The notes beneath the pieces were generated by a model. That model was not told where the DNA came from. It was given only the letters and a program-made list of their open reading frames with translations, and made no database searches. From Botryllus schlosseri (lineage: Eukaryota; Chordata; Ascidiacea; Stolidobranchia; Styelidae), in the NCBI GenBank assembly GCA_000444245.1, contig ATSW01003483.1, positions 1-23,163 of the forward strand: a stretch of DNA of 23,163 bases, read 5' to 3'. The stretch's first letter is position 1. Every line of letters starts with the position of its first letter. The position numbers and the translations under genes were made by a program. Shown here piece by piece: positions 1 through 11,200 of this stretch.

Positions 1-148
1 CAGCACTGGCGTAGCAGCATGTGCTGCCGCCCCTGGCTCTCTTGAAAATGCCGCCCCCTAGGTAGACCGCATCAAATTTCGACATAGATTGATGTTCAAG
101 TAATCTTGTCAATAGGAATAATTACAAATAATATGCCGCTTCTCAGCT

Positions 149-548
149 TCACCGTCTCGACGTTAATGACGCCAAAAAGAATAAAAACAAGAAATAGCGA
201 ACGAATGTATTGTACGAATAGAAAATCAATGGCCGCCTCAAAGCAAAAGCAGCGATAATATCCTCAAATTCAAGTTTTTGAACGTAGTCTCTTTCTATAG
301 ACAGAATGGATGGAGCTGATAGCCGATCATTATTCATGAATCATGATAGAACTAAATATATAAGACTTAATCAGTTTGAGCTTTGAGAAGCTCCTCACAC
401 AGCTCGCAGTTGAAACACCAATGTTCAGATAAAGTTTCAGACACGAGCATAAATACGGTGTCGAATCAAGTAGCTTTGCATTAAACAACCACTGTAAAAC
501 ATCAAACGTTGTTGCACTACGATCAAACGTGGTTTCACTGCTCCGCAC
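149..548 (-). pseudogene. hAT transposase, C-terminal dimerisation region (broken)
   Basis: Read on the minus strand, 548-330 gives VSTASCVRSFSKLKLIKSY and then 337-149 gives NNDRLSAPSILSIERDY, EFEDIIAAFA. This is the C-terminal hAT dimerisation motif as found in the ZMYM/TTF-type hAT proteins, where SxASxERSFSKLKLIKTYLR is followed by xxRLxxLAILSIE. The two parts lie in different frames with a short overlap around 330-337, so there is at least one frameshift. The fragment belongs to the hAT element that spans 4-1782. Confidence 0.8.
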
Positions 549-624
549 CAGCCTCTTAACCCTTTTAAAATCTCAAGTTGAACAACTTTATATGATTATA
601 ACTTAATTTGTGTTCGTCCTAGAG

Positions 625-943
625 CAGTGGTTCGCCACTTTTTTTTAGACACGCCCCTCTTTAGGATAGTGAAAAATTCCGCGCCCTCGTATCGTCATAT
701 TACAAGATCCAACCGGGATGCTAGCAACCCTAACAGATTGTTCGATGGCATGGAAGGTTATGACTGTTGATGAGAGAATTCAAAAATAAGAAACTGGGTC
801 TATATATAGAGAAACACGCGTGAATTGGAGGTAAATCGCGCATAGCACGAAAAAATTCATTTGACCGATTCTTCGCGCCTCGTCTTAAGATGCTTTCACG
901 CCCCCCCTCAACGGGGGAGCGCCCCCCAGGTTGAGAACCCCTG
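625..943. mobile_element. hAT MITE (319 bp) nested in the older hAT
   Basis: The left end is CAGTGGTTCGCCACTTTTTT, and the right end read on the minus strand is CAGGGGTTCTCAACCTGGGG. The element is flanked on both sides by TCCTAGAG (617-624 and 944-951), a perfect 8-bp target duplication. CAGnGGTTCTCAACC is a known terminus of hAT (Charlie/SPIN-like) elements. It has no coding capacity. The perfect duplication makes it younger than its host element. Confidence 0.93.
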
Positions 944-1009
944 TCCTAGAGGCCTCATATTGGTTTGTACGAAAAGCTAGCAATCTTCTGCTTTATATGA
1001 TCCCTAATT

Positions 1010-1347
1010 CGAGGTATAAGGCATGACAATTTTCGCAGCTAACTCCAAAAAGTCCACCTCGTCGTCATAAGTGCTTCTAAAAGCGCTGGTGAATAAATTG
1101 TGACTTTCGCTTTGCAGCAGCGCGTGGGAATTCAAAAATCCAAATATATCATTTAAGTGGTGAATGCCGGTAAACCAAGTTTCAGCTTCAAGTTTAAATC
1201 TGTCCTATGCTTGAAACATGCATCGTCTAAATTCTTCAACAACACTGAGGCCAGCATCTTCTGTTTGTTCGCCAGACATTCTCCTTTTTCTGCGAACTCT
1301 CCGAACAATCGGCCGTGACGGCTATTTCGGAGTGATTCCATCGCCAT
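1010..1347 (-). pseudogene. Probable upstream piece of the same hAT transposase
   Basis: On the minus strand 1347-1153 reads MAMESLRNSRHGRLFGEFAE through LVKNLDD-like helices to KLGLPAFTT. Another frame from about 1147 gives NDIFGFLNSHALL, then TYDDEVDFLELAAKIVMPY, with a stop near 1010. Strand and order fit the middle of a ZMYM/TTF-type hAT transposase whose C-terminus lies at 149-548, with the nested MITE between them. The similarity is weaker than for the dimerisation region. Confidence 0.45.
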
Positions 1348-1467
1348 GTTAACATATTAATTCGTGTTTTCGGAATCAGCGCGACCTGTTTGATTAAATT
1401 TTAGCTGACGGGACGCCAGCTATAGGACTACCAAGCACTCTTCTTTTAGCCGGCTGTCTACACGCCG

Positions 1468-1617
1468 CGCGAGATAGTGTAATGGTGATGCGTCCGGCTT
1501 CTTGATCGGTAGGTTGTGGGCCCGATCCCCGGCCGGGTCAGACCGAAGACTCGAAAACTGGTATCCGCGGTTATCCCGCTAGACGCCCAGCAATCACGGA
1601 GGAGAAAAAAAACGGGG
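1468..1617 (+). mobile_element. tRNA-derived SINE, probably truncated
   Basis: GAGATAGTGTAATGGTGATG (from 1471) resembles a tRNA A box. GGCCCGATCCC (1519-1529) resembles the B box GGTTCGANNCC, about 40 bases on. The following GGGTCAGACCGAAGACTCG resembles tails seen in metazoan tRNA SINEs, and an A-rich run sits at 1602-1613. No clear target duplication was found, so the borders are approximate. It is not a working tRNA gene, since no acceptor stem closes. Confidence 0.55.
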
Positions 1618-1790
1618 TGCAGACTAGATGACCTTACTATAAAGTCCTTATCGCATCTCCGTCTTCAAACCATCACGATGATGCAGGCATCTCTCTCACT
1701 GTGCAGCCTCATTTTGCCGCCCCCTTGGAGCCTGCCGCCCCTGGCGCAGAGCCAGAACCGCCAGGTGGCTGCTACGCCACTGGTGGTCAG

Positions 1791-2162
1791 GGTATTGTAG
1801 ACGTAGCATAAGGTTGCATTTAACCAAGTTGTTTCACAGTGTAACATTCTGTGATGTTTTGTAATGAATTTAAACTATGCTGCAAATTGCGCATTTGAAG
1901 TACGCCTATTTTGATCAACAACTGCTCAGCCAACGGTGCATAAAAGTTAGTCACTTCACGGTGCATTAAAACTGTGTGATGCCATCACCGCAATCGGCGG
2001 ATGCATGGAAGCTTTGCCATTGAATGCCTCTACGTAGCTGTTTAGCAGCACATGCACATGCATCAATGTAACTTTACATTTCAGAAATGTTGACAGAGCA
2101 TAGTATGTAGGCTAGGCGTAATTCACCTTCCAGACTCGTAGTCTTACGCATATTCCTCAGCC
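1791..2162 (+). other. Region upstream of the CMIP start
   Basis: This AT-rich stretch lies between the old hAT and the ATG at 2163. No TATA box at a convincing distance and no recognisable repeat was seen. It must hold the 5' UTR end, or an upstream intron, or the outron if the transcript is trans-spliced. Stops occur in the CMIP frame just upstream (TAG at 2139). Confidence 0.4.
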
Positions 2163-2286
2163 ATGCCGAAAAAAGACAGCAAGGGTTTCTCCCACCGACG
2201 GAGCTCGAGCCTGAAAGAACGCTTTTTTGTAAACAAGGGAAGAAAAAGGTTTCAGAGCACCAGAGCTAGAATACAAAGTGCAAGTG
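2163..2286 (+). CDS. CMIP: CMIP exon 1, basic N-terminus
   Basis: ATG at 2163 opens 41 codons plus one base, followed by the donor GTAAGT. The peptide starts MPKKDSKGFSHRRSSS and is rich in Arg, Lys and Ser. The one-base overhang (G) joins the CG that opens the next exon to make Ala, so the phase fits exactly. I do not recognise this N-terminus in vertebrate CMIP, whose N-terminus also varies between isoforms, so the assignment rests on phase, donor quality and position. A CAG at 2158-2160 lies two bases before the ATG and could be a splice or trans-splice acceptor. Confidence 0.75.
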
Positions 2287-5200
2287 GTAAGTGNNACNAN
2301 TTTTGNGTTCCCGGGTATCAAACGATNTAAAAATAATCGNTACACGATCAGGAAATTGAAAGCATTCAAAATCCATCCTGTGATGTCACTGTCTACGTTG
2401 TGTTGCTCATGATTATGCATGAGGTTAGCCCGCTTTATAATGCGAGTAATGNGACATTTCTATGAGAGCTGGCGTTTCAGCGTCAGGTGTTGTGAGGCTC
2501 TGAGTATTTCCTCGTCGTTACGAAGTGTAGAAGATGGGTTCACCCACTGAATTATGGACTATAGATGAGAATAAAGGTTGTATGTTGTACCCTTGTGTAC
2601 CTGCTTTTTGAATCATGCATCATACTAAGTTGGCTACTACTAGTTTAATATAAAGTGAGGCACTCTCGTGTTTCTGTATATTTGTGACTAAATTCATAAG
2701 ATGTTCTTGGATTTTATGTGATTATGCAGGTTAGCGGTTTGTCATGGCGCTTCTAATTTTCTACTATAAATTCTAAACTGAGATGCATACTGCAGGGTTC
2801 ATTTGATGGTGATTAATGATGGGTTTTCAGTGTTGATGCATTTTAACGCTAAACCAAAGTGCAGTTAAATGCCAGTGACTGGATTTACTGGTCAGTTGTT
2901 GCCAAATCATGATCTGCGACGGTGCCAATACTGTTGTTTTATATGTAATGGCTAGCTGCGAGGCATCAGTCATAGTCCTGTCACTGTGTGACTGTATTCG
3001 TCTGATGTGTAGTTTATTTATTGCAGCCCCCTCCTTGCTGAACTGTGATTGTGGGCCAAGAAGGACATATTAGTGCGAAAATATTGTGCAACCTAATGTC
3101 CACAAAGCATACGGTCAATAGGAATGAAAGCTCTGAATTTCGTTTTGATTATATTATTACAATTTTTCATGAAATGCGTTATTTTTACAAATTTTGCTTG
3201 TGTTTGCTCAAATTGAAAAGCTTGTTACGTTCACGATTTGATATGTGGATGTTATCATTTCAGCGAAATCATGTTCGGAAGAGGAATTGAGGTCATCCAC
3301 CAAGTATAAATTCATGTCAGAAATGACCATACGTATCCATTGCCTGAATAACGATTCTCGCAACCCGTGGGAACGTCTTTTCAGCAATTCGAGGTTCCCG
3401 TGGAACTGGGAAACGCACAATGTCACTCTCGGTGACAAAGAGATCCGTTCGCATTTGGTATGTTTTGATCGCTCGCCATTGATTTATTGTGAATTTTTGA
3501 TGTGCATCCTTTATTGTTGTACGATTTGTTTGTAACGACGCGAATCGATAGCAATATTACTGACGTTAATTTGTCATGGCGCATTGATCGTGACCGGTAT
3601 TGATACACATATTTTATTTATGGGTGTGCTCATGATGAGAATTGTGAAATAATATAGCTAGCGGGATACAGTTGTTGCAGAAATTAAACAAGTATGGACT
3701 GCAACGAGGAAAGTGTGGAAATCAATCCATCATTTACCTCCATAATATTGCAATTTTCACACACCATAAGCTTTTACCATAACTAAACAGTGCACTGTGT
3801 CACTGCACCACGCATAATTATACTTACTTCCATAAAAATCTCCAAATAACTTGTCAATTTGTGCAATACACATGGATGGACATAAGGACAATATTATTCA
3901 ACACAATATGAAGTTATATCTCCTTGATCATTACGTTATATTAAATCTATGCCTGCAACATGACCTTCCAGTTGATGTAAATTGGATTTGCTATCAACAC
4001 AAATTGTCTACCATCATTTGTATTTTTTGACAATGCCGGCAGAGCTCCTCAGTGGAAGCCTCTCATTTTATTCGTTAAGCTCAATCAATTCGTAACCAAT
4101 ACCAGGAAGTTTGATCTGTAAGATGTAGTCTAGAACAAACAAGACTGAACCAGAACGGTTTGCGTGCTGCAATATGTGTTGTGTATTCTTGCAGCGCCAT
4201 GGTGAATTGAAAATTGCTCCTTGAGGTCACCACTAGGCAATTTAGAATGCTTCTCTAAATAAATAGATTACCTGTATTAGTCTGGGACCATATGATAAAA
4301 TAGCTGTGGGTTATATAATCCCCATATAATTTCACTTCGAAATTTCAATAGTATGGAGCGCAATCTCTGCCCGAACTTGAAAGTTCAAGGTATGAATAAA
4401 CTACAGATGTGTCAACTGCATATCCTATGCTTGGTAGGTTACTTGAGGGCACATAATTGGATGTTGTGTGGTGATGGAAGGAAGCCTGCATTCCCACAAG
4501 ACGTGAAACCGAGTGTCTCGGGAGATTTAGGATTTGACAGAATTCTTTGTAAACATTTGGATTTTTATGTTGTTGCTCTCACAATTATGAATTAATAAAT
4601 GAGTGGAACCGTGGCTGTGGCTACTGCCTAAATCTGAAAATTTGATCGATTCAAGATATGACCATTAATCTTTTCCAGATTCTTTAATGTTTGTTAGATA
4701 ACGTCGAGTCACACACTTGCTCTATTTTGTCCGACCATGATTAGAGTTACGAACTCTTAGTTGTGTTGAATCCTGATATACTCGGAATAGTTGAGTGGAG
4801 TTCTTTTGAAGCTTCCATAGAAGTAGAAAGTGAATGATTTCATTGTTTTTTGACAGATTAACTATTTTCCCTTGGCTATAACGTGATATGTAGACTAATG
4901 TAGCTACAAGGAACTGTGATTTTTTTCAATTCTGCTTATTTGTGAATGAGATGCTGCGGCCTGCGGATGCACAGGCTATTATATCCATCTGTCATGATAA
5001 TCTCAACCATTCCACTGGTACAAATGAAATGGCATCATTTTTTCGTAGATATTGCTACTGGGGCACATTCCCAGCACCTCTGGTCTGTAGTTATGCCTTC
5101 TTTTCTGAAGAAATGAAAAAAATATTGAATTTCTCAATAAGAACATCTGCTCTGAAGATGGTGTTATGTTTTTCATTTCACTAAGGGTGACGAAAACATA

Positions 5201-8200
5201 GTCTAGAGACATCAAGCTATTTGCCTGCCAATAATCAATTATTCAGATTATCCATTGAAAATATTTACTGTTTACGATTTCCTGCTATTTTTGAAGCGTA
5301 CTGATATAATATAGATTAGATCGTCTTGAAAATGTATAGTCAATCATATTTAACTGGGCTAAAATCATCCTACCTTCGACGTTTCATTGATTATTCTAGG
5401 CTGGAGTGTATCATGGCCTTCTGTTGTGAAATTTTCATAACAGTATCAATAATGCATAGATTGTGCCCGTGTGATTGCATTCGATTATTATTAGTCCCTG
5501 TTTCGTGACTTGTGCATAATCATTGATGCATCTTAGGCTATAGATTCTACTCTGATGAGTTATTATTATGTCATTGTCAAATTCTAGTGCTTTATCATTA
5601 GGCCTGTTGTTGTACAAATGTACCTGCACAATATTTTTCTGCTTAATTCAGTTTATTCTAGCATTCTTATTCTTCAATACTTGTTATCTAGGAAATCGGA
5701 GCCTTTTCCGAACCAATCCAATATGTTGACATCAGCGTTTGGTCGGCAACTGTCGTACCTCATTTGCCGTTCAGTTACATCAAACTGGGAGTTGGTGATT
5801 TGACGTACTTGATCCAGGTGTGCTCTTTTTCTGCATAGTATATAAACTTACATCCGGCACCCGATTATCGCCATACTACGTGATGTGATGTTAGTCATCA
5901 CATTTTGCAACGGCAATGCCAATGGATGGCAAAAATACTAATTAAAAACTGACTCTTGATGTGAGAAATTCCCTGTGTCACGAAATACTACATTATTTGA
6001 GTACGGAGGTCGAAGAATGTTCAAGATTCGAAAATTGCTGATGCCTAATCATTAAAGACATATTGTACATGATCCTATATATAAGAAGCACTGTTGCTTG
6101 GCACATGACACAAAATTATTGTTTGATTATAGATTACTAACCTACGGATAGATACGCAACTCCCGCAAAACCCGTCGTTACACTCGGGCAAGCGGTCTCT
6201 CTTATCGCTGAGCAATCTAAAAGCAGTATAATTGGTAGTGCTATAGCCTGTGACCCGATAGCTGAAATTTGATAAAACTGGTCTTAATCAGAAGCTAGTG
6301 TCGCAGTGATTCCGACAATACAAATTAAAATCTTGTCAGGGAAATGGGACAACCACGAAACAACCCTCAAAGTCTGAAAATCGGCATTGTTCCGAACCGT
6401 TGCTTGATGAAATTGACCATTGTTATGCTCATTGTGTTGCGGCGGGGCCATTGTTGGAAAAATGCCGATTTTCAGACTTTGAAGGTTGTTTTGGGGTTGG
6501 TGCATTGCCCTGACAACAGTTCAATTGATATTTACGAAATCAGTGCGACACTAGCTTTCGATTTAAGTCCAATGATATTAAATTTAGGTGCTTAGGCTAG
6601 TGATCCATAGTTTTACACCTGGGACTAATCATGATTCAATGAATTAATTTGAGGAATCACTGTTATCTGTTCTTCTTCCATATACAGGCACCAGACGCGT
6701 ACCAAAGGGATCGGATCTTGCATTCTGTACAGTGGAAGGTATGTACTGCACGATTCATGATTGTTGAAAATCTGCAGTTTTGCGTCGAGATATCCCGCGA
6801 AACTATGAATATTTCATGCTGATGTAGTGATCGGTAATGCAGAGCATATACTTCAGTCGTGATGCTTTATCTGACAAATCGCGCCCTTGTTAATGACAAG
6901 GTGCTATCTGAGTGCATTTCTAAATATTCGCGCCCATCCATTTTTAATACACTCGAAGCGATGGTAGCTTATCTCGTCATTTATCTCAATCGGATCATCT
7001 CATTCTAAATATAGTCGCGAATCGGTTTATGGGAATTGATATTGCCTTGGTGAGCTGCAGCTGATTTTGGCTGCAAACAGATGTTGCCGGTTTCGAAGCA
7101 ATTCAATATTTTCCGAACACTTGAACGGTTTGCTCAAAAACTTACTTGCACCATTGTTATTTTTTGTGGAGTTGCATATTTTAGAAAACAAGTTAATATG
7201 CCCCCTGCCTGTATATGAAGACAGAGTATAATCTTGAATCTCATATATTGGTTGGCAGCAGCAGGAATGTGATTTTTAAACTCCTTGAAAACTATTTTGA
7301 AATGAAGTCTACCACTTCTTATCTAGATCTAGTAGGCCTTTGACAGCATCAATGTAGTCAGTTCTAGTTCTAGCTTCGAGTATTGATAAGTTAGTAGTTC
7401 TAGTTGTAACTCTGGATGCGAATGTTGAAAACCGTGTTGTTCTAGCTCTAGTTTTAGTTGCAAGCTTTAAAAACTGTGTAGTTTTAGTTCTAGTTGCGCA
7501 TTTTGAAAACGCAGTAATCTGTGAATGTCTGTGGATATCTCTAGAGGTGAATGAATTGCAGAGCTAATTTGAGAAGATATGAATTCCGAAAACCTGCCGG
7601 CGTCTTGGTTCGAGTTGACCAGCGTGTTTTCCATATTTTCACAGATTGACGTGAGGAAATATGAAAAAGATTTGAACGCAACGCACGATCCCGACACCAC
7701 CCTGTCACTTTTGCAGGTACGAGAAACGTTAGGAGATATTCCACTCCAAACCATCCAACGTTTTCCAACTAACAGTCGACGTAAATTTTAGTCTGCTTAT
7801 TTTTTACTGATATCATTGTGATTTTGAAGTTTTCTAACAATTGAAAGTGGAGAATAATCTCTCCTGATTGTAATTCTTGGGTGATATATTCTGCTGTCAT
7901 GTTTTGCCTGGATTGTGTTCTTGTACTTTGTCGTTTATGTAAAGTACACGGAATTGTTGGGTTAATAGTAGAAAATTGGTGTTTGGAATGTATTTAGGCT
8001 GCGTTTTCGTATCTAGAACGTCATTATTGGTCCATTATTACGTTCCGAACACGATGTTTTTGATCGCCAAATTCTTTGTCTGATCATTTGAAATCGACAC
8101 CGTGTTTTGTTACGGACAACGGTTGACCATTTGAACTCGTTCCTAGTAAACGTAAATAGCTTTTCATGTCCGTAGAAGAATTTTGAAGTCGCTAATGTGA

Positions 8201-11200
8201 TAGCAATGTGAGAATTTGACTTTTAAACGACCGTCTTCTGAATATATTTAACTCTTGACTTCTGAGCTATGCAACACGCACTCCAGTGTGCTGTGTGGCG
8301 TTGTACGTGTGTTTTCGGGGCCTTGATTTAACCTGGCTTCCTCTGAAATCAGTCTTGCTTCGATAATTATGTCTGAGGGCCTGTTTCAGGATCTTATCAA
8401 GCTTACGTTGGACTCGCCTCTGTACGTGGATTTCACGATTCCGACGTTGCTTGATATCGTCGGGAATTTACTGAATCAAGTAATTTCTTTGTGATGCAAA
8501 ATAACCTTCACACATGAGTCAGATCTGATTGTTTCTTCAGAAAAAAGACGACATGACTCCGAAATTTACCGAGGCGTTGATAATGGTAAGGAAAATGAGC
8601 TGAGTTTTTTTAATTATAGAAAGATAGTCTACTACAATGTAATGTAAATGCGCTATTCTCTTTTTACTGGTACACTTTGCAAGTATAAGTTGTATTATTA
8701 TACCATTGTAATTTACTTTCCTCATTATTCATGATAGAATCTCACTTTCAGTTGCTATTCTCCATTATTGCTTTTTTCATTCACGAAATCAAAGGTTCGT
8801 GTCACAGCACATCCGAACACTGTATAGATTAATTTTGAAACTGAAAACATTGCATTTTTGGGCTATCCACGCGTGATTGTTGCTATTTCGGAGCTTATTT
8901 TGTGTTTGTTACTCTTTCGGTCAAGTGCGCTAAAATTAGGCTGTCAGAGAATTGCTGCTGGTGATAGCGGTTTATTTATACCGTTTACGTTAACGGTGTT
9001 AAGTCTGGGATTATTGCCATGTTTTCTTTTTTAAGACTGTGGCGCCGATACTGGAGGAAGACCAGCCCTCGGAGGAGATATGCAGTTTCTTTATTAAGGT
9101 ACTAAATTACGAAAAAACCTGCTACAAAGGATACTCGATGAAATTTTATCCTCGCAATGTTTTTGTATGCACCATTTTTTGTTCTACGGATATTGATTCG
9201 AATTAGATCAATAACATTCTTGGTTGTGCGTAAATATTTTGGTCGATTGGGCGACTATGCGCTGGACAGGGGTCCGTCTCTAATCTTAAATTACGTCAAA
9301 TTTTTCTTTCTGAAAGTTCACGAAATCCTGTGTTACATACTTGTAGAAATGTGTAAAAAATATGATGCATGCCAAATATGACCAGGAAATGACCTCGCAC
9401 TCACAACCAAACTATGGCATCATAATCATGATAGTATATCTATTTTTAATGTGCATTAAAGAATGTACAGTTTGACGTTTTAAGTAGGCTGTGCGATTTT
9501 GTATCGTCATCAAGTAATTACGATGTATTGAGTTATTGATTTGATAGCTAAGCTGTAACGCCACCCAAATAATGATGTATTGAGGAAGTGACGTCATGTC
9601 GAAATTGTGACATCATGATCACACTCGCGGTGCAATGTTAAATAGTGAAAACTCTACAGCGCTGAAAATTTACAGTATAATAATTGAAAATTTAGTTGCG
9701 ACAACCTTTTTTTTATTGCAGCATTGTCGATCCTGCCCGAGGTCGCGCGTCGTGATAGATATTTTCCTGCCTGTGGTTTTGAGGATTTTGAAGTACAACA
9801 ACGTGAGTTATAGGCTTCTAGAAGTACAGAACATCAACATCGCAACAAACGATATTGTATTCGGATTGCTAATTTGAAATTTTGTGTCAGAATTACGGCA
9901 AAAACCTGCTGCTGCGCAATTTCGTCAAGGAATACGTTCTGGCTTTGAGCATCCAAAACGACGGGGAGCGCGCGGTCCGCGAGTTTGTGCGTACGGTCCA
10001 CGGGCCGCTGAGCTTTTGCCCGCATAAGAGGATATTGAACAACCTGTTCTCCGTCTGCCTGTCGGGGGTCTACACGAGCTTCTCTCCTTTCGAGTGAGTG
10101 TCGCGATTCGAGAATGTTTCTTTCTCCACCGTTTCGGTCGAATATCTCTGAATCGTTTTTCTTTTCAAAGCAATATTCTATTCCATGTTTGAGATTACGA
10201 CCAGAGTCTTAATCCGGAATTCTTTTGTGTGTTGTATATATAAATGTTTGTTATCAGTGATGGAAATATTAAATTAAAATTCATTGTCGAGTCTAAATCC
10301 GAATCTGGCTGTGTTAAAAATCTATTGAAATAAACCTGAATATTTTCGACTGCCACTCATCAGGGGTAATTCCAAATTCTCTACTAGTTGCTGACGATTA
10401 CCCCTGACGAGTGTTAGCCGAAAACATTCGTGTTCGTTTCAATATGGATATAGGCCTGCTGTTCAATATGTGTATATTTGTATTTTGGGTGGGAGTTTGC
10501 TTGATTGTATCTAAATATTATTGTGGAATCCAAGATGTTTCCAGCATAAATAAAATTCCGATTACTTGCGTATCAGGGAGAAGATCGAAAAATACGGAAA
10601 ATCTGAAAGCTCCGACACCGACTCTGAGACAGCATGAAGGAGAACAACTGCGTAAAAGCGACCAAGCTGGCCAAGTCCGACAACGTCGACAAGCAACTGT
10701 GGGACTCTTCCGTGGCCAGACTCGGGAAAAGCAACAACCTGATTCAAAATAGCACCGACGAGGTGTTCACGCCGGGCGACGCAAAGGTCGAAGGAAAGAT
10801 AGCGGAGCTCGACTGGGCGCCGGACGCGGGAAGGGCGCTGGTTTTCGGATGGGTGTTGGACGAAATGTAAGCTTCCCGTCTTAGTGGTTCTGCGCATAGT
10901 TGGACTAGAATATCTTCATCTTTCCCGAATTAGATTAGAATCAGAATTACTTTATTCGCAGACGCTCGGAATTTGAATTGCATTCCAAATTAAAAAGACA
11001 CACAATAAAAAGTCTTGCTCATATCGAATAGAAGTTCATTCTCATAGACACGCGCGCCAAGCTTGGCTTGTTTTGCACGATACAATTCTCCCGTTGCATT
11101 TTCTGGAGAAGCAAAAAGTACATTTGCATGAAAAGTACAGCGTAAGAAACATTTCCCAAATTATATCAGAATGAAATTGCCGGCATTTCGATATAAATAG

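Larger units (their letters stand above)
4..1782 (-). mobile_element. Old autonomous-type hAT DNA transposon, with nested insertions
   Basis: The ends are near-matching inverted repeats: CACTGGCGTAGCAGC at 4 and, on the other strand from 1782, CAGTGGCGTAGCAGC, each followed by C-rich sequence containing GCCGCCCC and GGCTCT. After the right end comes GTGGTCAG; only the last three bases before the left end are in the window (CAG), and they agree with an 8-bp duplication. Minus-strand transposase remnants lie inside, including the C-terminal dimerisation region. A hAT MITE and a SINE have inserted into it. The transposase is broken by stops and frame changes, so the element is dead. Confidence 0.7.

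Noticed and set aside
1468-1545. Functional tRNA gene
   Set aside because: A- and B-box-like parts exist but no acceptor stem or proper cloverleaf closes; a SINE head is more likely.
4353-4595. 80-codon open frame in intron 2
   Set aside because: No family resemblance, no splice signals in phase with CMIP, and AT-rich composition.
10620-10640. Programmed -1 ribosomal frameshift
   Set aside because: The needed shift is -1, but no slippery heptamer (X XXY YYZ) is present; an assembly error or the alternative acceptor is simpler.
10411-10752. 113-codon open frame on plus strand
   Set aside because: It crosses intron 10 and the start of exon 11 in the wrong register; its sequence has no CMIP similarity, while the correct frame does.
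10562-10897. 111-codon open frame on minus strand
   Set aside because: Antisense shadow of the GC-rich CMIP exon 11.
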